Source: Photobacterium rosenbergii
GTDB taxonomy: Bacteria; Pseudomonadota; Gammaproteobacteria; Enterobacterales; Vibrionaceae
Length of the DNA: 64,000 bases
Direction: 5' to 3'
Assembly: GCF_003026455.1 (NCBI RefSeq)
Contig: NZ_PYMB01000004.1
Location: forward strand, 124,001-188,000
Positions within the stretch are counted from its first letter, which is position 1; every line of letters starts with the position of its first letter. The position numbers and the translations under genes were made by a program. The notes under the pieces are model-generated. The model saw only the letters and a list, made by a program, of their open reading frames with translations, was not told the origin of the DNA and made no database searches. Positions 40,913-49,941 of the stretch are shown here, in pieces.

Positions 40913-41131
40913 TTAATCTTCTTTGATGGAAGATTGCAGCGCGTGTGCAAATTTGTCTGCAATAGCTTTCCTTTGCGATGCAGGAACGTCAGCATTGATG
41001 ATGTTAGTGGCGATGTTGCCTACGATCATCAGTGCAAGTTCTGCAGAAGCATCATGCTTCTCTAATACATCGAACATATCTTCAATGATTTGTTCAACTT
41101 TTTTATTGGTGTATTTTGAAGTAATTGGCAT
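40913..41131 (-). CDS. yejL: YejL family protein (UPF0352)
   Basis: This 72-residue helical protein begins [19 protein letters not shown] and contains [13 protein letters not shown], the core of UPF0352. Its function is unknown, but it is almost always found directly upstream of yejM, as here with a 49-base gap. It diverges from yejK, which completes the conserved yejK/yejLM locus. Confidence 0.92.
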   Translation of the reverse strand: MPITSKYTNKKVEQIIEDMFDVLEKHDASAELALMIVGNIATNIINADVPASQRKAIADKFAHALQSSIKED

Positions 41132-41215
41132 AGGAAGTCTTGTTTAATCTTGTTTAATGTTAAGGAAAGCGACTTATAATAACCTACACATTAGAATTAC
41201 TGAAATTTTTCCATT

Positions 41216-42229
41216 ATGAGTCTCACGCTTTCCAATGTCATTCTTCACCAAATTGTTAAGAATGAAAACGATGAATTGGAAATTCATCTACGAAAACAAT
41301 CCCTTGAAAATAACACGGCAACAGAAGAACTGGTCTCCGAGCTTCACCGTGTATACAGCAGCAAAGGGGCCAAAGGGTTTGGCCACTTCTCCGACGATAG
41401 CGAATTTGGCCACTGGCTGAAACAGGCCCGTCGCGGTGAGTTGGACTTTCTTACATTTTCTAACCAATCAGCCCAGCGCCTGCAAACGGAGTTGGCGAAA
41501 TACCCGTTTGCCGAAACCGGTACGCTGGTGATTGCTGAATACCAATCTTTGGCCACTGACTACTTATTTATCGGCCTACTGCCGACTTGCCACAGTATGA
41601 AGGTTACCGAGCAGCTTGATATCAGTGCGACGGACTACCTGGACGTCTCGAAGATGGATATTGTTGCCCGTATCGATTTGTCTTCATGGGAGACCGATGC
41701 TGACTCTAACCGCTACCTCACTTATATCAAAGGGCGTGTGGGCCGTAAGATCGCTGATTTCTTCCTAGATTTCCTTCAAGCGGAAGTGGGTTTGGATGTT
41801 AAAGAACAAAATCAGGTTCTGATGCAAGCCGTGGAAGATTTCTGTGCTGATTCAAGAATGGATAAAGACGAGAAGCAGGAATACCGCAAGCAAGTGTATG
41901 ACTACTGCAATAGCCAGCTACAAGCTGGTGATGAAGTCACCGTTAAAGAGCTGGCTGCCGAGCTTCCAGAATCAGAAGACGGTACTGACTTCTATCAGTT
42001 CACTTCTCAACAAGGTTATGAGTTGGAAGAGAGCTTCCCTGCAGATCGCACCGCAATGCGTAAGCTTACTAAGTTTGTTGGCTCTGGCGGTGGGGTGACC
42101 ATCAATTTTGATGGTATGCTGCTTGGTGAGCGCATCTTCTATGATGCTGATACGGATACCTTGACCTTGAAAGGTACCCCTCCAAACTTAAAAGATCAGC
42201 TGTTGCGTCGACTTAATAGCGACAGCTAA
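41216..42229 (+). CDS. yejK: YejK (NdpA), nucleoid-associated protein
   Basis: This 337-residue protein of the NdpA/37-kDa nucleoid-associated family begins MSLTLSNVILHQIVKNEND. It contains RYLTYIKGRVGRKIADFFLDFL near the middle and FDGMLLGERIFYDADTDTLTLKGTPPNLKDQL at the C-terminus, both family hallmarks. It is cytoplasmic and associates with the nucleoid; the precise role is unknown. It diverges from yejL and ends in a strong terminator. Confidence 0.94.
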   Translation: MSLTLSNVILHQIVKNENDELEIHLRKQSLENNTATEELVSELHRVYSSKGAKGFGHFSDDSEFGHWLKQARRGELDFLTFSNQSAQRLQTELAKYPFAETGTLVIAEYQSLATDYLFIGLLPTCHSMKVTEQLDISATDYLDVSKMDIVARIDLSSWETDADSNRYLTYIKGRVGRKIADFFLDFLQAEVGLDVKEQNQVLMQAVEDFCADSRMDKDEKQEYRKQVYDYCNSQLQAGDEVTVKELAAELPESEDGTDFYQFTSQQGYELEESFPADRTAMRKLTKFVGSGGGVTINFDGMLLGERIFYDADTDTLTLKGTPPNLKDQLLRRLNSDS

Positions 42230-42237
42230 CATATTGT

Positions 42238-42270
42238 AAAAAGGGCAGCTTTCTGAGTTGCCCTTTTTTT
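42238..42270 (+). terminator. Terminator of yejK
   Basis: The stem AAAAAGGGCA/TGCCCTTTTT (42238-42247 with 42259-42268) is followed by more T. Confidence 0.85.
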
Positions 42271-42432
42271 GTTGAGTGTTTTGTTGCATATTTTGGAAGC
42301 AAACTCTGATTTTGGTTGTACCTCTCTAATTTTTTTGCCTACAGTTTTTGTATGTCTTTTAGTACTTAAGTGAATACATTTCCATACCAAGGTTGAGGTG
42401 TTTTACCATTGGTGAAATGGAAAGGAGTGACC

Positions 42433-43632
42433 ATGACAAACGCTTCCGGTAAAGGTTCTACTACCCCCAAGCCCTCTCGCCATTCTGCGGCAAGTTTGAT
42501 TGGTATCTGCTTAATTGTCGTTGCGCTGCCGAGTCTTTATCTTGGCGCTACCATGCCCGGTGTTATAGGTTATTCATTGATAGCCATTTCTGTTATGGCG
42601 CTGGTGGCAGCTCTGGGTATTGGGTATAACCAGTTGGTGAAGAGCAAAGGAGATACGAAAATTGACTTGGAAGCTTCCTCTGAATCGGCGTTCGAGCTTA
42701 ACCAATCTGTTGAGCCTGTATCTAAGCCATTAAGCTTATCTGCTGACGTGGAAGCCATGGTGGTCTTTGATACCGAATACCTGCTTGATACCATGGATGG
42801 CGACCGTGATATGGTCACTATGTTATTGGAAGTGTTTGTTGATGAGCACCTTGATGACGGCCATAAGATTGTAAAGGCCCTCCAGGCCGGAGATTTAGAT
42901 CAGGTACAAATGATTTCGCATAGCTTGAAAGGGGTGTCAGCCAGCTTGGGCACTGAGCAAATTCATGCCTTGGCCGAACAGATTGAACACGAAGCAAAGA
43001 ACCAGGCTAATAGTGAAAAGCTAGAAAACCTTGGTGAGTTGTTGAAGATGGTGTTCACACCTGCAGCATTGGCAATACAAGCTTTTATGGATGAAAGTGC
43101 GGAGATTAAGTCCCGCCATCCTACTCAGGAAGACTCTTCTCTGGGTGAACAATCAGAAGAGGCAAGCCATCATGAAGAGGTTTCTAATTACGCCGCTACT
43201 GAACTCAATGCAAGTAAGCAAGAGGCGACAATAGCAGAGCACTCCAGATTAGGTGAAGAACCTGGGGCAACGCTGTCTTCTGATTGGCTTGATGTGAATG
43301 CATTGCGGGAAGCGATGGATGGTGATGAGGACACTGTCTGTATGCTGCTGGAGATTTTCATCGAGGACAATGCCGGCAAAGGGCAGGTCTTGGTTGCGGC
43401 GGTTTCGGAGCCCGGTCAGCAAGATCATGCACTTAACATTGTCCATGCGTTGAAGGGGGTCGCGGCAAACCTCAGTGCAAGGCCATTACGTGAATGCTGT
43501 GGTGTGGCTGAGGCTAAATTTAAGCAAAATGAGCCAGTATCGGTTGAAGAATGTCGAGCAATAGAGCAAACCTTGAACCAGACCATCGCGAGTGCTGAGG
43601 CTTACCTTGCTAAGTCAGCAATAGGGGCATAG
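42433..43632 (+). CDS. Orphan membrane protein with two Hpt domains
   Basis: This 399-residue protein has two transmembrane helices (about residues 20-65) and two histidine-phosphotransfer domains. Hpt1 (about 110-225) has the phospho-His at residue 163 in SHSLKGVSASLG. Hpt2 (about 290-395) has His338 in VHALKGVAANLS. Both begin with a similar motif (LLDTMDGDRDMVTMLLEVF and LREAMDGDEDTVCMLLEIF), which suggests internal duplication. A Glu/Ser-rich linker separates them. There is no kinase or receiver domain in the protein and no such gene beside it. AAAGGAG before the ATG at 42433 fixes the start. Confidence 0.85.
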   Translation: MTNASGKGSTTPKPSRHSAASLIGICLIVVALPSLYLGATMPGVIGYSLIAISVMALVAALGIGYNQLVKSKGDTKIDLEASSESAFELNQSVEPVSKPLSLSADVEAMVVFDTEYLLDTMDGDRDMVTMLLEVFVDEHLDDGHKIVKALQAGDLDQVQMISHSLKGVSASLGTEQIHALAEQIEHEAKNQANSEKLENLGELLKMVFTPAALAIQAFMDESAEIKSRHPTQEDSSLGEQSEEASHHEEVSNYAATELNASKQEATIAEHSRLGEEPGATLSSDWLDVNALREAMDGDEDTVCMLLEIFIEDNAGKGQVLVAAVSEPGQQDHALNIVHALKGVAANLSARPLRECCGVAEAKFKQNEPVSVEECRAIEQTLNQTIASAEAYLAKSAIGA

Positions 43633-43760
43633 TACTTTTTGCTACGTCGTTAGACGTAAATCTTTTGGGGTACTGTAGGGAAAAAGCAAAGATTGTTAGC
43701 AGGATTTTATTTTGGTGCGTCGCAATTTAGCTGAGTGATTTGTTTGTTCGCTAGCCTGAC

Positions 43761-43774
43761 TTGATCGAGATCAT
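43761..43774 (+). promoter_or_regulatory. FNR-like box before the YgbA-family gene
   Basis: TTGATCGAGATCAT matches 9 of 10 defined positions of TTGATnnnnATCAA. It adjoins a TATAAA at 43775-43780 that could be a -10, so the bound factor might repress. The same core occurs before hcp. Confidence 0.5.
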
Positions 43775-43810
43775 ATAAATGCCGGGGTGGCAGTGGATAA
43801 TAGCGCCACT

Positions 43811-44173
43811 ATGATCTCTCAAACTTCTAGTCCAGCTCGTCAGCAGCGTGAGTTGGATACTGCAAAGGCGATGATTCGCCTTTACTGTAAAACGCTGCAC
43901 CGTGGTGCCATTATGTGCCCTGAATGTGAAGGGCTAATTAAATATGTTGAACACCGCGTTGAAAAATGCCGACTTGGTAATGAAAAGCCAAACTGTATCC
44001 AGTGTAAAAGCCACTGCTACCAGCCTGCCAAGCGCCTGCACTTTAACCATGTGCTGCGATGGGCTATGCCGAAATTGGTATGGCGGCGTCCTTTGCAAAC
44101 CCTAAAGTTTAAATTCGACTGCATGCGCCGTGGCGAAAGCGTCGAAACTTCCTCTTCTTCGTTGCAACAGTAA
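43811..44173 (+). CDS. ygbA: YgbA family (nitrous oxide-stimulated promoter) protein
   Basis: This roughly 120-residue protein has a dense Cys pattern: MCPECEGLI, EKCRLG and PNCIQCKSHCYQPAKR. The segment MPKLVWRRPLQTLKF is also conserved in YgbA. The Cys residues suggest metal binding. E. coli ygbA is induced by nitric oxide through NsrR; function is unclear. I chose ATG 43811; an in-frame GTG at 43787 would extend it into the promoter region. Its presence near hcp and the shared upstream box support a nitrosative-stress role. Confidence 0.8.
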   Translation: MISQTSSPARQQRELDTAKAMIRLYCKTLHRGAIMCPECEGLIKYVEHRVEKCRLGNEKPNCIQCKSHCYQPAKRLHFNHVLRWAMPKLVWRRPLQTLKFKFDCMRRGESVETSSSSLQQ

Positions 44174-44232
44174 CCGCTCTAGCTAAAACCATTAATAATG
44201 GTGTGCGCATCGGCGTAATACCCAGATCAGAG

Positions 44233-44264
44233 AAGGCTGCACCGAGAAGATGCAGCCTTTGTTC
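44233..44264 (+). terminator. Terminator of the YgbA-family gene
   Basis: The stem AAGGCTGCA/TGCAGCCTT (44233-44241 with 44251-44259) is followed by TTGTTCTTTT. It also lies after the convergent flavodoxin gene. Confidence 0.75.
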
Positions 44265-44289
44265 TTTTGTTCAGTAGGGAAATTAACGC

Positions 44290-44778
44290 CTATAGGCCCA
44301 GAGAAGCTAACCAAGTGGCAATACGATCATCCGTAAGTTCTGGTTGACGGTCTTCATCAAGCGCCAGGCCAACAAATTTTCCTTCTTTGACTGCACGGGA
44401 GTCGTTGAACTCATAGCCATCAGTCGGCCATTCACCGATTAGTGTACCGCCAGCCTCTTCCACCATTTCGGCCAACTCGCCCATGGCATCAAGAAAGCTA
44501 TCTGGGTAGTCAATCTGATCGCCCAGGCCGAATAGCGCTACTTTTTTGCCATTGAGGTCGGCGTCTTCTAGTTCAGGGACAAAGTAATCCCAGTCTGGTT
44601 GCATTTCACCATAGTTGGCAGTAGGGGTACCTAGGATCAATAAATCATAGTCATCAAAGATCTCGCTGCTGTTGCCTGCAATGTCCTGCGCTTCTAAAGA
44701 CAGCTTAGAAGCGATCTTCTCTGCCACTTTTTCTGTGTTGCCGGTATCGCTACCGAAAAAAATACCGATGTTAGCCAT
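44290..44778 (-). CDS. Flavodoxin
   Basis: This 162-residue acidic protein is a long-chain flavodoxin. The FMN-phosphate loop is FFGSDTGNTEKVA (residues 7-19). The isoalloxazine loops are LGTPTANYGEMQPDWD (with the aromatic Tyr) and GLGDQIDYPDSFLDA. It carries one or two electrons at low potential. It lies 98 bases downstream of the pyruvate oxidoreductase gene on the same strand and is the obvious acceptor for it, as NifF is for NifJ. Confidence 0.93.
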   Translation of the reverse strand: MANIGIFFGSDTGNTEKVAEKIASKLSLEAQDIAGNSSEIFDDYDLLILGTPTANYGEMQPDWDYFVPELEDADLNGKKVALFGLGDQIDYPDSFLDAMGELAEMVEEAGGTLIGEWPTDGYEFNDSRAVKEGKFVGLALDEDRQPELTDDRIATWLASLGL

Positions 44779-44876
44779 AATAGGGTCTCCTAACTATTTT
44801 TTGCGGCTGGTTGTTGGGTAAACCTTGCCTCCAGCCGCTTTGTGTTCTTGTTGAGTGCTGTATGAAATAAATGGTG

Positions 44877-47800
44877 TTATTCGCTTTTTTCTTGCGCTGG
44901 TTTCCACTGCGCCAACTGCTCAAGCAGTTGGTGTTTGTGGCTAACTTGCTGACGAAGTTGGGCGAGGTTCTGCTCGTAGCGCTGCGGATCTTTGCGCTTT
45001 ATTTGGGTAAAGCGCGCTTCCCGGCCAATTAGCTCTTCGATATCTTTCTTGGCTGGCTTAGAGTCCATCTGCAGCGCGGCACGGCCTTTGGCAATCCGGC
45101 GCGGGTCAAAGCGGAACAGTGGCCATAGCCCCGAATCTACCATCAACTGCTGGTGCTCGACGCCTTCTGCCATGTCAAAGCCATGGGTAATACACGGCGA
45201 GTAAGCGATCACCAAAGATGGGCCTGGATAGGCTTCTGCTTCCTGCAGGGCTTTGATGGTCTGGTTCATGTTGGCACCCAGTGCGATCTTGGCGATGTAG
45301 ACATTGCCATGCATCATCATGTTGAGCGCCAAATCTTTGCCTTGGCTGGTTTTACCCTGGGTGGCGAATTTGGCGACTGCCCCTGTTGGGGTAGCTTTTG
45401 ACTGTTGGCCGCCGGTATTGGAGTAGCCTTGGGTATCCATGACCAGTACATTGACGTTATCGCCGCCGGCAAGCACATGGTCCAAGCCGCCATAACCGAT
45501 GTCATAGGCCCAGCCGTCACCACCGACAATCCAGTTACTTTTCGCCACCAAGTCGTCGGCACAAGTGTCAAGCTGGCGCATTGAGTAAGGTAGAGCAGCA
45601 CGCAAGCGGGTAAGGTTGCCACGTTGGCGGACAACGGCAGCTTCACTACTGTCGAAGGCATCTTCACGGATCTGCTCGATCAACTCTGCCGGAATAATAT
45701 CGCGGGCATTTTCAAGCAGTGACAGGGCATTGTTACGCTTGCTGTCCAGTGCCAAGCGCATGCCTAAGCCAAATTCGGCATTGTCCTCAAAGAGCGAGTT
45801 AGCCCAAGCCGGACCACGTCCGTCACTGTTAACGGCGTACGGTGTGGTCGGTAAGTTACCCCCATAGATAGATGAACAGCCAGTTGCATTGGCGATCAGC
45901 AAGCGGTCACCGAATAGCTGGGTAAGTAATTTGACATAAGATGTCTCGCCACAACCCGAGCAGGCGCCAGAGTACTCGAACAGTGGCTGCAGCAGTTGGC
46001 TGGTGCGGGCATCGATACGTTTGATATCAATGCGCTCCACTTCTGGGAGTTGCAAGAAGTACTCATAGTTAGTGCTTTGCTGTTCGATAACCTCCTGCTT
46101 CGGCACCATGTTGATTGCCTTACGGGCTGGGTTGTCTTTGTCACTGGCAGGGCATGCCGTAGTGCATAGGTTACAGCCGGTACAGTCCATTGGAGAGACC
46201 TGCAAGGTATAAGCTTGGCCCTTGAAGTCACGCTGTTTATAGTCGGTATGCTTGAAACCGTCAGGGGCATCAACCAATTCACCCGGGGAAACGGTTTTGG
46301 CTCGGATTGCAGCATGCGGGCACACCAAGGTGCAGATATTGCATTGGGTACACAGATCTTCTTCCCATACTGGGACTTCCTGAGCAATGTTACGTTTTTC
46401 CCACTGGGTTGTTGCTGTCGGCCAGCAGCCATCAACGGGGAAAGCACTGACAGGCAGTTGGTCACCTTTGTCTGCCATCATCATGGCGCTAACACGCTTG
46501 ACCAAGTCCGGTGCATTTTCACTGACGACCGGTGGGCGACGGAAAACACTGGTGACTTCATCCGGAATCGCCACAGACTGAATATGTGCAACCGCCGCAT
46601 CTACCGCAGCATGGTTGGCTTCAACAATTGCTGGGCCACGTTTGCTGTAGCTTTTTTCAATAGCTGTCTTTAGCTGAGAAAGGGCGTCCTCAAGTGGCAT
46701 CAAGTTGCTGAGGGCGAAAAAGCCTGCCTGCATAATGGTATTGATGCGGTTTTTCAGGCCAAGCTCCCGGGCCAGTTTAACTGCATCAATGACATACAGC
46801 TTCAATTGGCGGCCGATGATCACCTGCTGCACTTCCCGTGGGAGGTGCTGCCAAACACTGTCAGCATCATGGGGGCTGTTTAGGAGCAGGGTCGCTTTGG
46901 GCGCTGCTTTTTCGAACATTTCCAGCTTGTCGACAAACTGGAATTGGTGGCAAGCAATAAAGTCGGCCTGTTCAATCAGATATGGCGCTTCGACGGATTG
47001 ACTATCAATACGCAGATGCGAGGTGGTGATCCCGCCTGATTTTTTTGAATCGTAGACAAAATATCCCTGCGTGTGCAACGGGGTATTCTCACCCAAAATC
47101 TTGATAGTGTTCTTGTTGGCACTGACGGTTCCGTCGGCACCCAAGCCATAAAACAGCGCCCGCAGACGCCCCGCAGGCTCAATGTCGATAGTATTCGGTT
47201 GAGGTAGGGATAAGTGAGTGATGTCATCGATGATCCCCACTGTAAACGGATGCCTGATTTGACCTTCAAGCATGGCGTTGAAAATGCCTGCCGCATGGGA
47301 CGGGGTAAACTCTTTGGACGACAAGCCATAACGGCCACCGACAATCACAGGCATGTGCGGGAATTGCTGGTTGGCAACAGCCTGTTGTAAGGCCGCCATG
47401 ACATCTAAGTAAAGCGGCTCGCCCAATGCGCCCGGCTCTTTGGTGCGATCAAGCACTGCGATACGAGCCACCGAAGTCGGTAAAACGGCAATCAAATGTG
47501 ATAGCGAGAACGGGCGATACAAGTGAACGGTAATGACACCGACTTTTTGGCCGAGAGCTAGCTGGTGGTCAACGGCTTGTTTTACCGTCGATGACGCCGA
47601 GCCCATTACGACAATGACGTCATCAGCTTGTGGGTGGCCGTAGTAGTCAAACGGGCGATATTCGCGGCCAGTTAATTCAGCAAACTGTGCCATTTTGTCT
47701 GCCACGATATCAGGGCAGGCTTGATAGAACAGGTTTGAAGCTTCACGAGCCTGGAAGAAGGTATCTGGGTTTTGTGCGGTACCGCGGATGCTCGGGGCAT

Positions 47801-48449
47801 CTGGGGTCAGGCCGCGTTCACGGAAGGCGTTGACTTGCTCGTTGTCTATCATGGCATGTAACGTCGCGTCATCAATCACTTTGATTTTGTTGATTTCATG
47901 CGAGGTACGGAAGCCATCGAAGAAGTGCACGAAGGGTACACGGCTTTCCAATGTTGCAGCTTGGCTGATAAGCGCAAAGTCATGGGCTTGCTGCACACTG
48001 CCTGCTGCCAGCATGGCAAAGCCTGTTTGGCGAACTGCCATCACATCTGAGTGATCACCGAAAATAGACAAAGCATGGGTTGCAAGAGTACGGGCGGCAA
48101 CATGCATGACGAACGGGGTGAGTTCGCCTGCAATTTTGTACATGTTAGGGATTTTGAGCAATAACCCTTGCGATGAAGTAAAGGTAGTCGACATCGCGCC
48201 AGCCATCAGGGCACCGTGCACCGCACCGGCGGCACCGCCTTCAGATTGCATTTCAATAACGCGAGGGACTTGGCCCCAGATATTTTCTTTTTGCTGGGAT
48301 TCCCATGTTTCGCAGGCTTCCGACATCGGGGAAGACGGGGTGATAGGGTAGATACCGATCACTTCATTACAGCGGTAAGCGACTGATGCGGCGGCTTCAT
48401 TGCCGTCCATGGTGACAAACTGCGATTGGCTTTGTGGATGAGTAGACAT
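44877..48449 (-). CDS. nifJ: NifJ-type pyruvate:flavodoxin (ferredoxin) oxidoreductase
   Basis: This 1190-residue fused PFOR converts pyruvate and CoA to acetyl-CoA and CO2 with low-potential electrons. The pyruvate/TPP-binding domain has YPITPSSPMSEACE. A ferredoxin-type domain holds two [4Fe-4S] clusters (CTQCNICTLVCPHA and CTGCNLCTTACPA). The proximal cluster region is YSGACSGCGETSYVK, and the TPP domain has GGDGWAYDIGYGGLDHV and TQGYSNTGGQ. I chose the ATG at 48449 (MSTHPQSQSQF) with GGAG upstream. It lies between hcp and flavodoxin on one strand. Confidence 0.95.
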   Translation of the reverse strand: MSTHPQSQSQFVTMDGNEAAASVAYRCNEVIGIYPITPSSPMSEACETWESQQKENIWGQVPRVIEMQSEGGAAGAVHGALMAGAMSTTFTSSQGLLLKIPNMYKIAGELTPFVMHVAARTLATHALSIFGDHSDVMAVRQTGFAMLAAGSVQQAHDFALISQAATLESRVPFVHFFDGFRTSHEINKIKVIDDATLHAMIDNEQVNAFRERGLTPDAPSIRGTAQNPDTFFQAREASNLFYQACPDIVADKMAQFAELTGREYRPFDYYGHPQADDVIVVMGSASSTVKQAVDHQLALGQKVGVITVHLYRPFSLSHLIAVLPTSVARIAVLDRTKEPGALGEPLYLDVMAALQQAVANQQFPHMPVIVGGRYGLSSKEFTPSHAAGIFNAMLEGQIRHPFTVGIIDDITHLSLPQPNTIDIEPAGRLRALFYGLGADGTVSANKNTIKILGENTPLHTQGYFVYDSKKSGGITTSHLRIDSQSVEAPYLIEQADFIACHQFQFVDKLEMFEKAAPKATLLLNSPHDADSVWQHLPREVQQVIIGRQLKLYVIDAVKLARELGLKNRINTIMQAGFFALSNLMPLEDALSQLKTAIEKSYSKRGPAIVEANHAAVDAAVAHIQSVAIPDEVTSVFRRPPVVSENAPDLVKRVSAMMMADKGDQLPVSAFPVDGCWPTATTQWEKRNIAQEVPVWEEDLCTQCNICTLVCPHAAIRAKTVSPGELVDAPDGFKHTDYKQRDFKGQAYTLQVSPMDCTGCNLCTTACPASDKDNPARKAINMVPKQEVIEQQSTNYEYFLQLPEVERIDIKRIDARTSQLLQPLFEYSGACSGCGETSYVKLLTQLFGDRLLIANATGCSSIYGGNLPTTPYAVNSDGRGPAWANSLFEDNAEFGLGMRLALDSKRNNALSLLENARDIIPAELIEQIREDAFDSSEAAVVRQRGNLTRLRAALPYSMRQLDTCADDLVAKSNWIVGGDGWAYDIGYGGLDHVLAGGDNVNVLVMDTQGYSNTGGQQSKATPTGAVAKFATQGKTSQGKDLALNMMMHGNVYIAKIALGANMNQTIKALQEAEAYPGPSLVIAYSPCITHGFDMAEGVEHQQLMVDSGLWPLFRFDPRRIAKGRAALQMDSKPAKKDIEELIGREARFTQIKRKDPQRYEQNLAQLRQQVSHKHQLLEQLAQWKPAQEKSE

Positions 48450-48591
48450 GACTGGCTCCAATGGGCAAGCCCTGTTTAACAGGTGCAGGTAATCGACACA
48501 GGCAAACATGTTGCTGTGTTATTGTTTTAATTAAGGGTGGGCCGACCCCTAGTGGGTAGCAGAGGGCCGGCCCGAGGGCATGATTGCCGTT

Positions 48592-49941
48592 TTACACTTC
48601 AACCACGTCTAGTTGCGGTTGAGGGTTCAGCATGCGAGCCAAATCATCTTTGGCATTGCCAGTTAGCTGCAGGTTGAACTGCTGCTGCAGGAAGGCAAAG
48701 ATATCTTCGTTAACAAATTCTGGCGGGTTAGGGCCAAGGTAGATGTTCTGGATACCTAGGTTGAATAGCGCCAGCAGGATCAATACCGCTTTTTGCTCCA
48801 TCCAAGATAGAACGATGTTCACTGGAAGATCGTTGACAGGCACACCCATCGCATCGCTCAAGGCTAGTGCGATCATCACCGCACCGTAGCTGTCGTTACA
48901 CTGGCCAAGGTCGAGGTAACGTGGGATCTCTGTGCCAGGAACGGTACCGAAGTCATGGTCGTTGAAACGGAACTTACCGCACGAAGATGTCAGGATAATG
49001 CAATCGTCCGGGATCGATAGAGCCAACTCGCGGAAGTAGTCATTCGGCTTACCAGGCTTATCACAACCGGCAACAACGAAGAATTGTTTGATCTTGCCTT
49101 CGTTAACTGCTTCAAGGATCTGTGGAGCCAAGCCAAGAATCGTCTTGTAGTTATGGCCTGTCATCAGGGTTTCTTCGCTCTCGAAACCTTCGATATCCGG
49201 CAGGCTCAAAGTCTGCTCAATCAATGGACCGAAATCATCTTCAAGCTGGCGGCAGTTATCGATACCCACAATGCCATAGCTGTATAGACGGTCTGCATAA
49301 TCAGCACGGCCAGTTGGCGGGACAATACAGTTGGTGGTAACGATGATAGTCCCGTTCCACTTCTGGAAGAGTTGTTTTTGGTCGAACCAAGCTTTACCGA
49401 TATTACCCTTAAGGTGGCTGTACTTACGCAGCTCAGGGTAGCCGTGGGCAGGTAGCATTTCTGAGTGGGTATAGATATTGATGCCTTTACCTTCGGTGGC
49501 AATCAAAAGGCGCTCTAGTAGTTCAAGATCGTGGCCGGTAACTAGGATACCTTTACCTTCAGCTTTGTTTTGTGGCACACAAACAGGAGTAGGGATCCCT
49601 AAGCGGCCATGGTGGGCTTCACCAAGACGAGACATCATCTCGCTACCGGCACCACCAATCTTCATTAGCTGTGCGATATGCTGATCGAAACTGAAGTTAA
49701 CGTTAGTCAGCGTGAAGTAGAGTGTTTCGGCAATCACGTCATCAACTGACTTGGTATCTGCACCTAGATCATCGGCATGAGTACGGTAGGCAGAAAGGCC
49801 TTTCAGGCCGAAAATCATAATATCTTGCAGGCGGGAAAGGTTTTCATCTTTACCACAAGTACCTTGAGTTTTACCCGTGCTACCACAGCCGCCAGTCTGG
49901 GCCATAGAGCATTGGTGACAGAACATTGCTAAGTTCGACAT
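48592..49941 (-). CDS. hcp: Hcp, hybrid cluster protein (short form)
   Basis: This 449-residue hybrid cluster protein is about 100 residues shorter than E. coli Hcp, as in the class lacking part of the N-terminal helical region. The first cluster motif is Cys8-x2-Cys11-x7-Cys19-x9-Cys29 (MFCHQCSMAQTGGC, then TQGTCGK), a wider spacing than common forms. Hybrid cluster ligands are visible in GHDLE, HSEMLPAHGYPELRKY, TTNCIVPP, AGCDKPG, SSCGKFRFN and GQCNDSYG. Hcp acts on hydroxylamine and nitric oxide under anaerobic stress. No hcr reductase gene is adjacent; nifJ and flavodoxin follow instead. Confidence 0.92.
   Translation of the reverse strand: MSNLAMFCHQCSMAQTGGCGSTGKTQGTCGKDENLSRLQDIMIFGLKGLSAYRTHADDLGADTKSVDDVIAETLYFTLTNVNFSFDQHIAQLMKIGGAGSEMMSRLGEAHHGRLGIPTPVCVPQNKAEGKGILVTGHDLELLERLLIATEGKGINIYTHSEMLPAHGYPELRKYSHLKGNIGKAWFDQKQLFQKWNGTIIVTTNCIVPPTGRADYADRLYSYGIVGIDNCRQLEDDFGPLIEQTLSLPDIEGFESEETLMTGHNYKTILGLAPQILEAVNEGKIKQFFVVAGCDKPGKPNDYFRELALSIPDDCIILTSSCGKFRFNDHDFGTVPGTEIPRYLDLGQCNDSYGAVMIALALSDAMGVPVNDLPVNIVLSWMEQKAVLILLALFNLGIQNIYLGPNPPEFVNEDIFAFLQQQFNLQLTGNAKDDLARMLNPQPQLDVVEV

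Noticed and set aside
45896-46465. A 189-codon minus-strand frame inside nifJ
   Set aside because: It overlaps the ferredoxin-domain coding frame of nifJ in another phase and shows no family pattern.
48540-48580. GC-rich hairpin between hcp and nifJ as a terminator
   Set aside because: The GGGCCGACCC/GGGCCGGCCC arms have a mismatch and there is no T-run on the minus strand, so it does not clearly split the operon.
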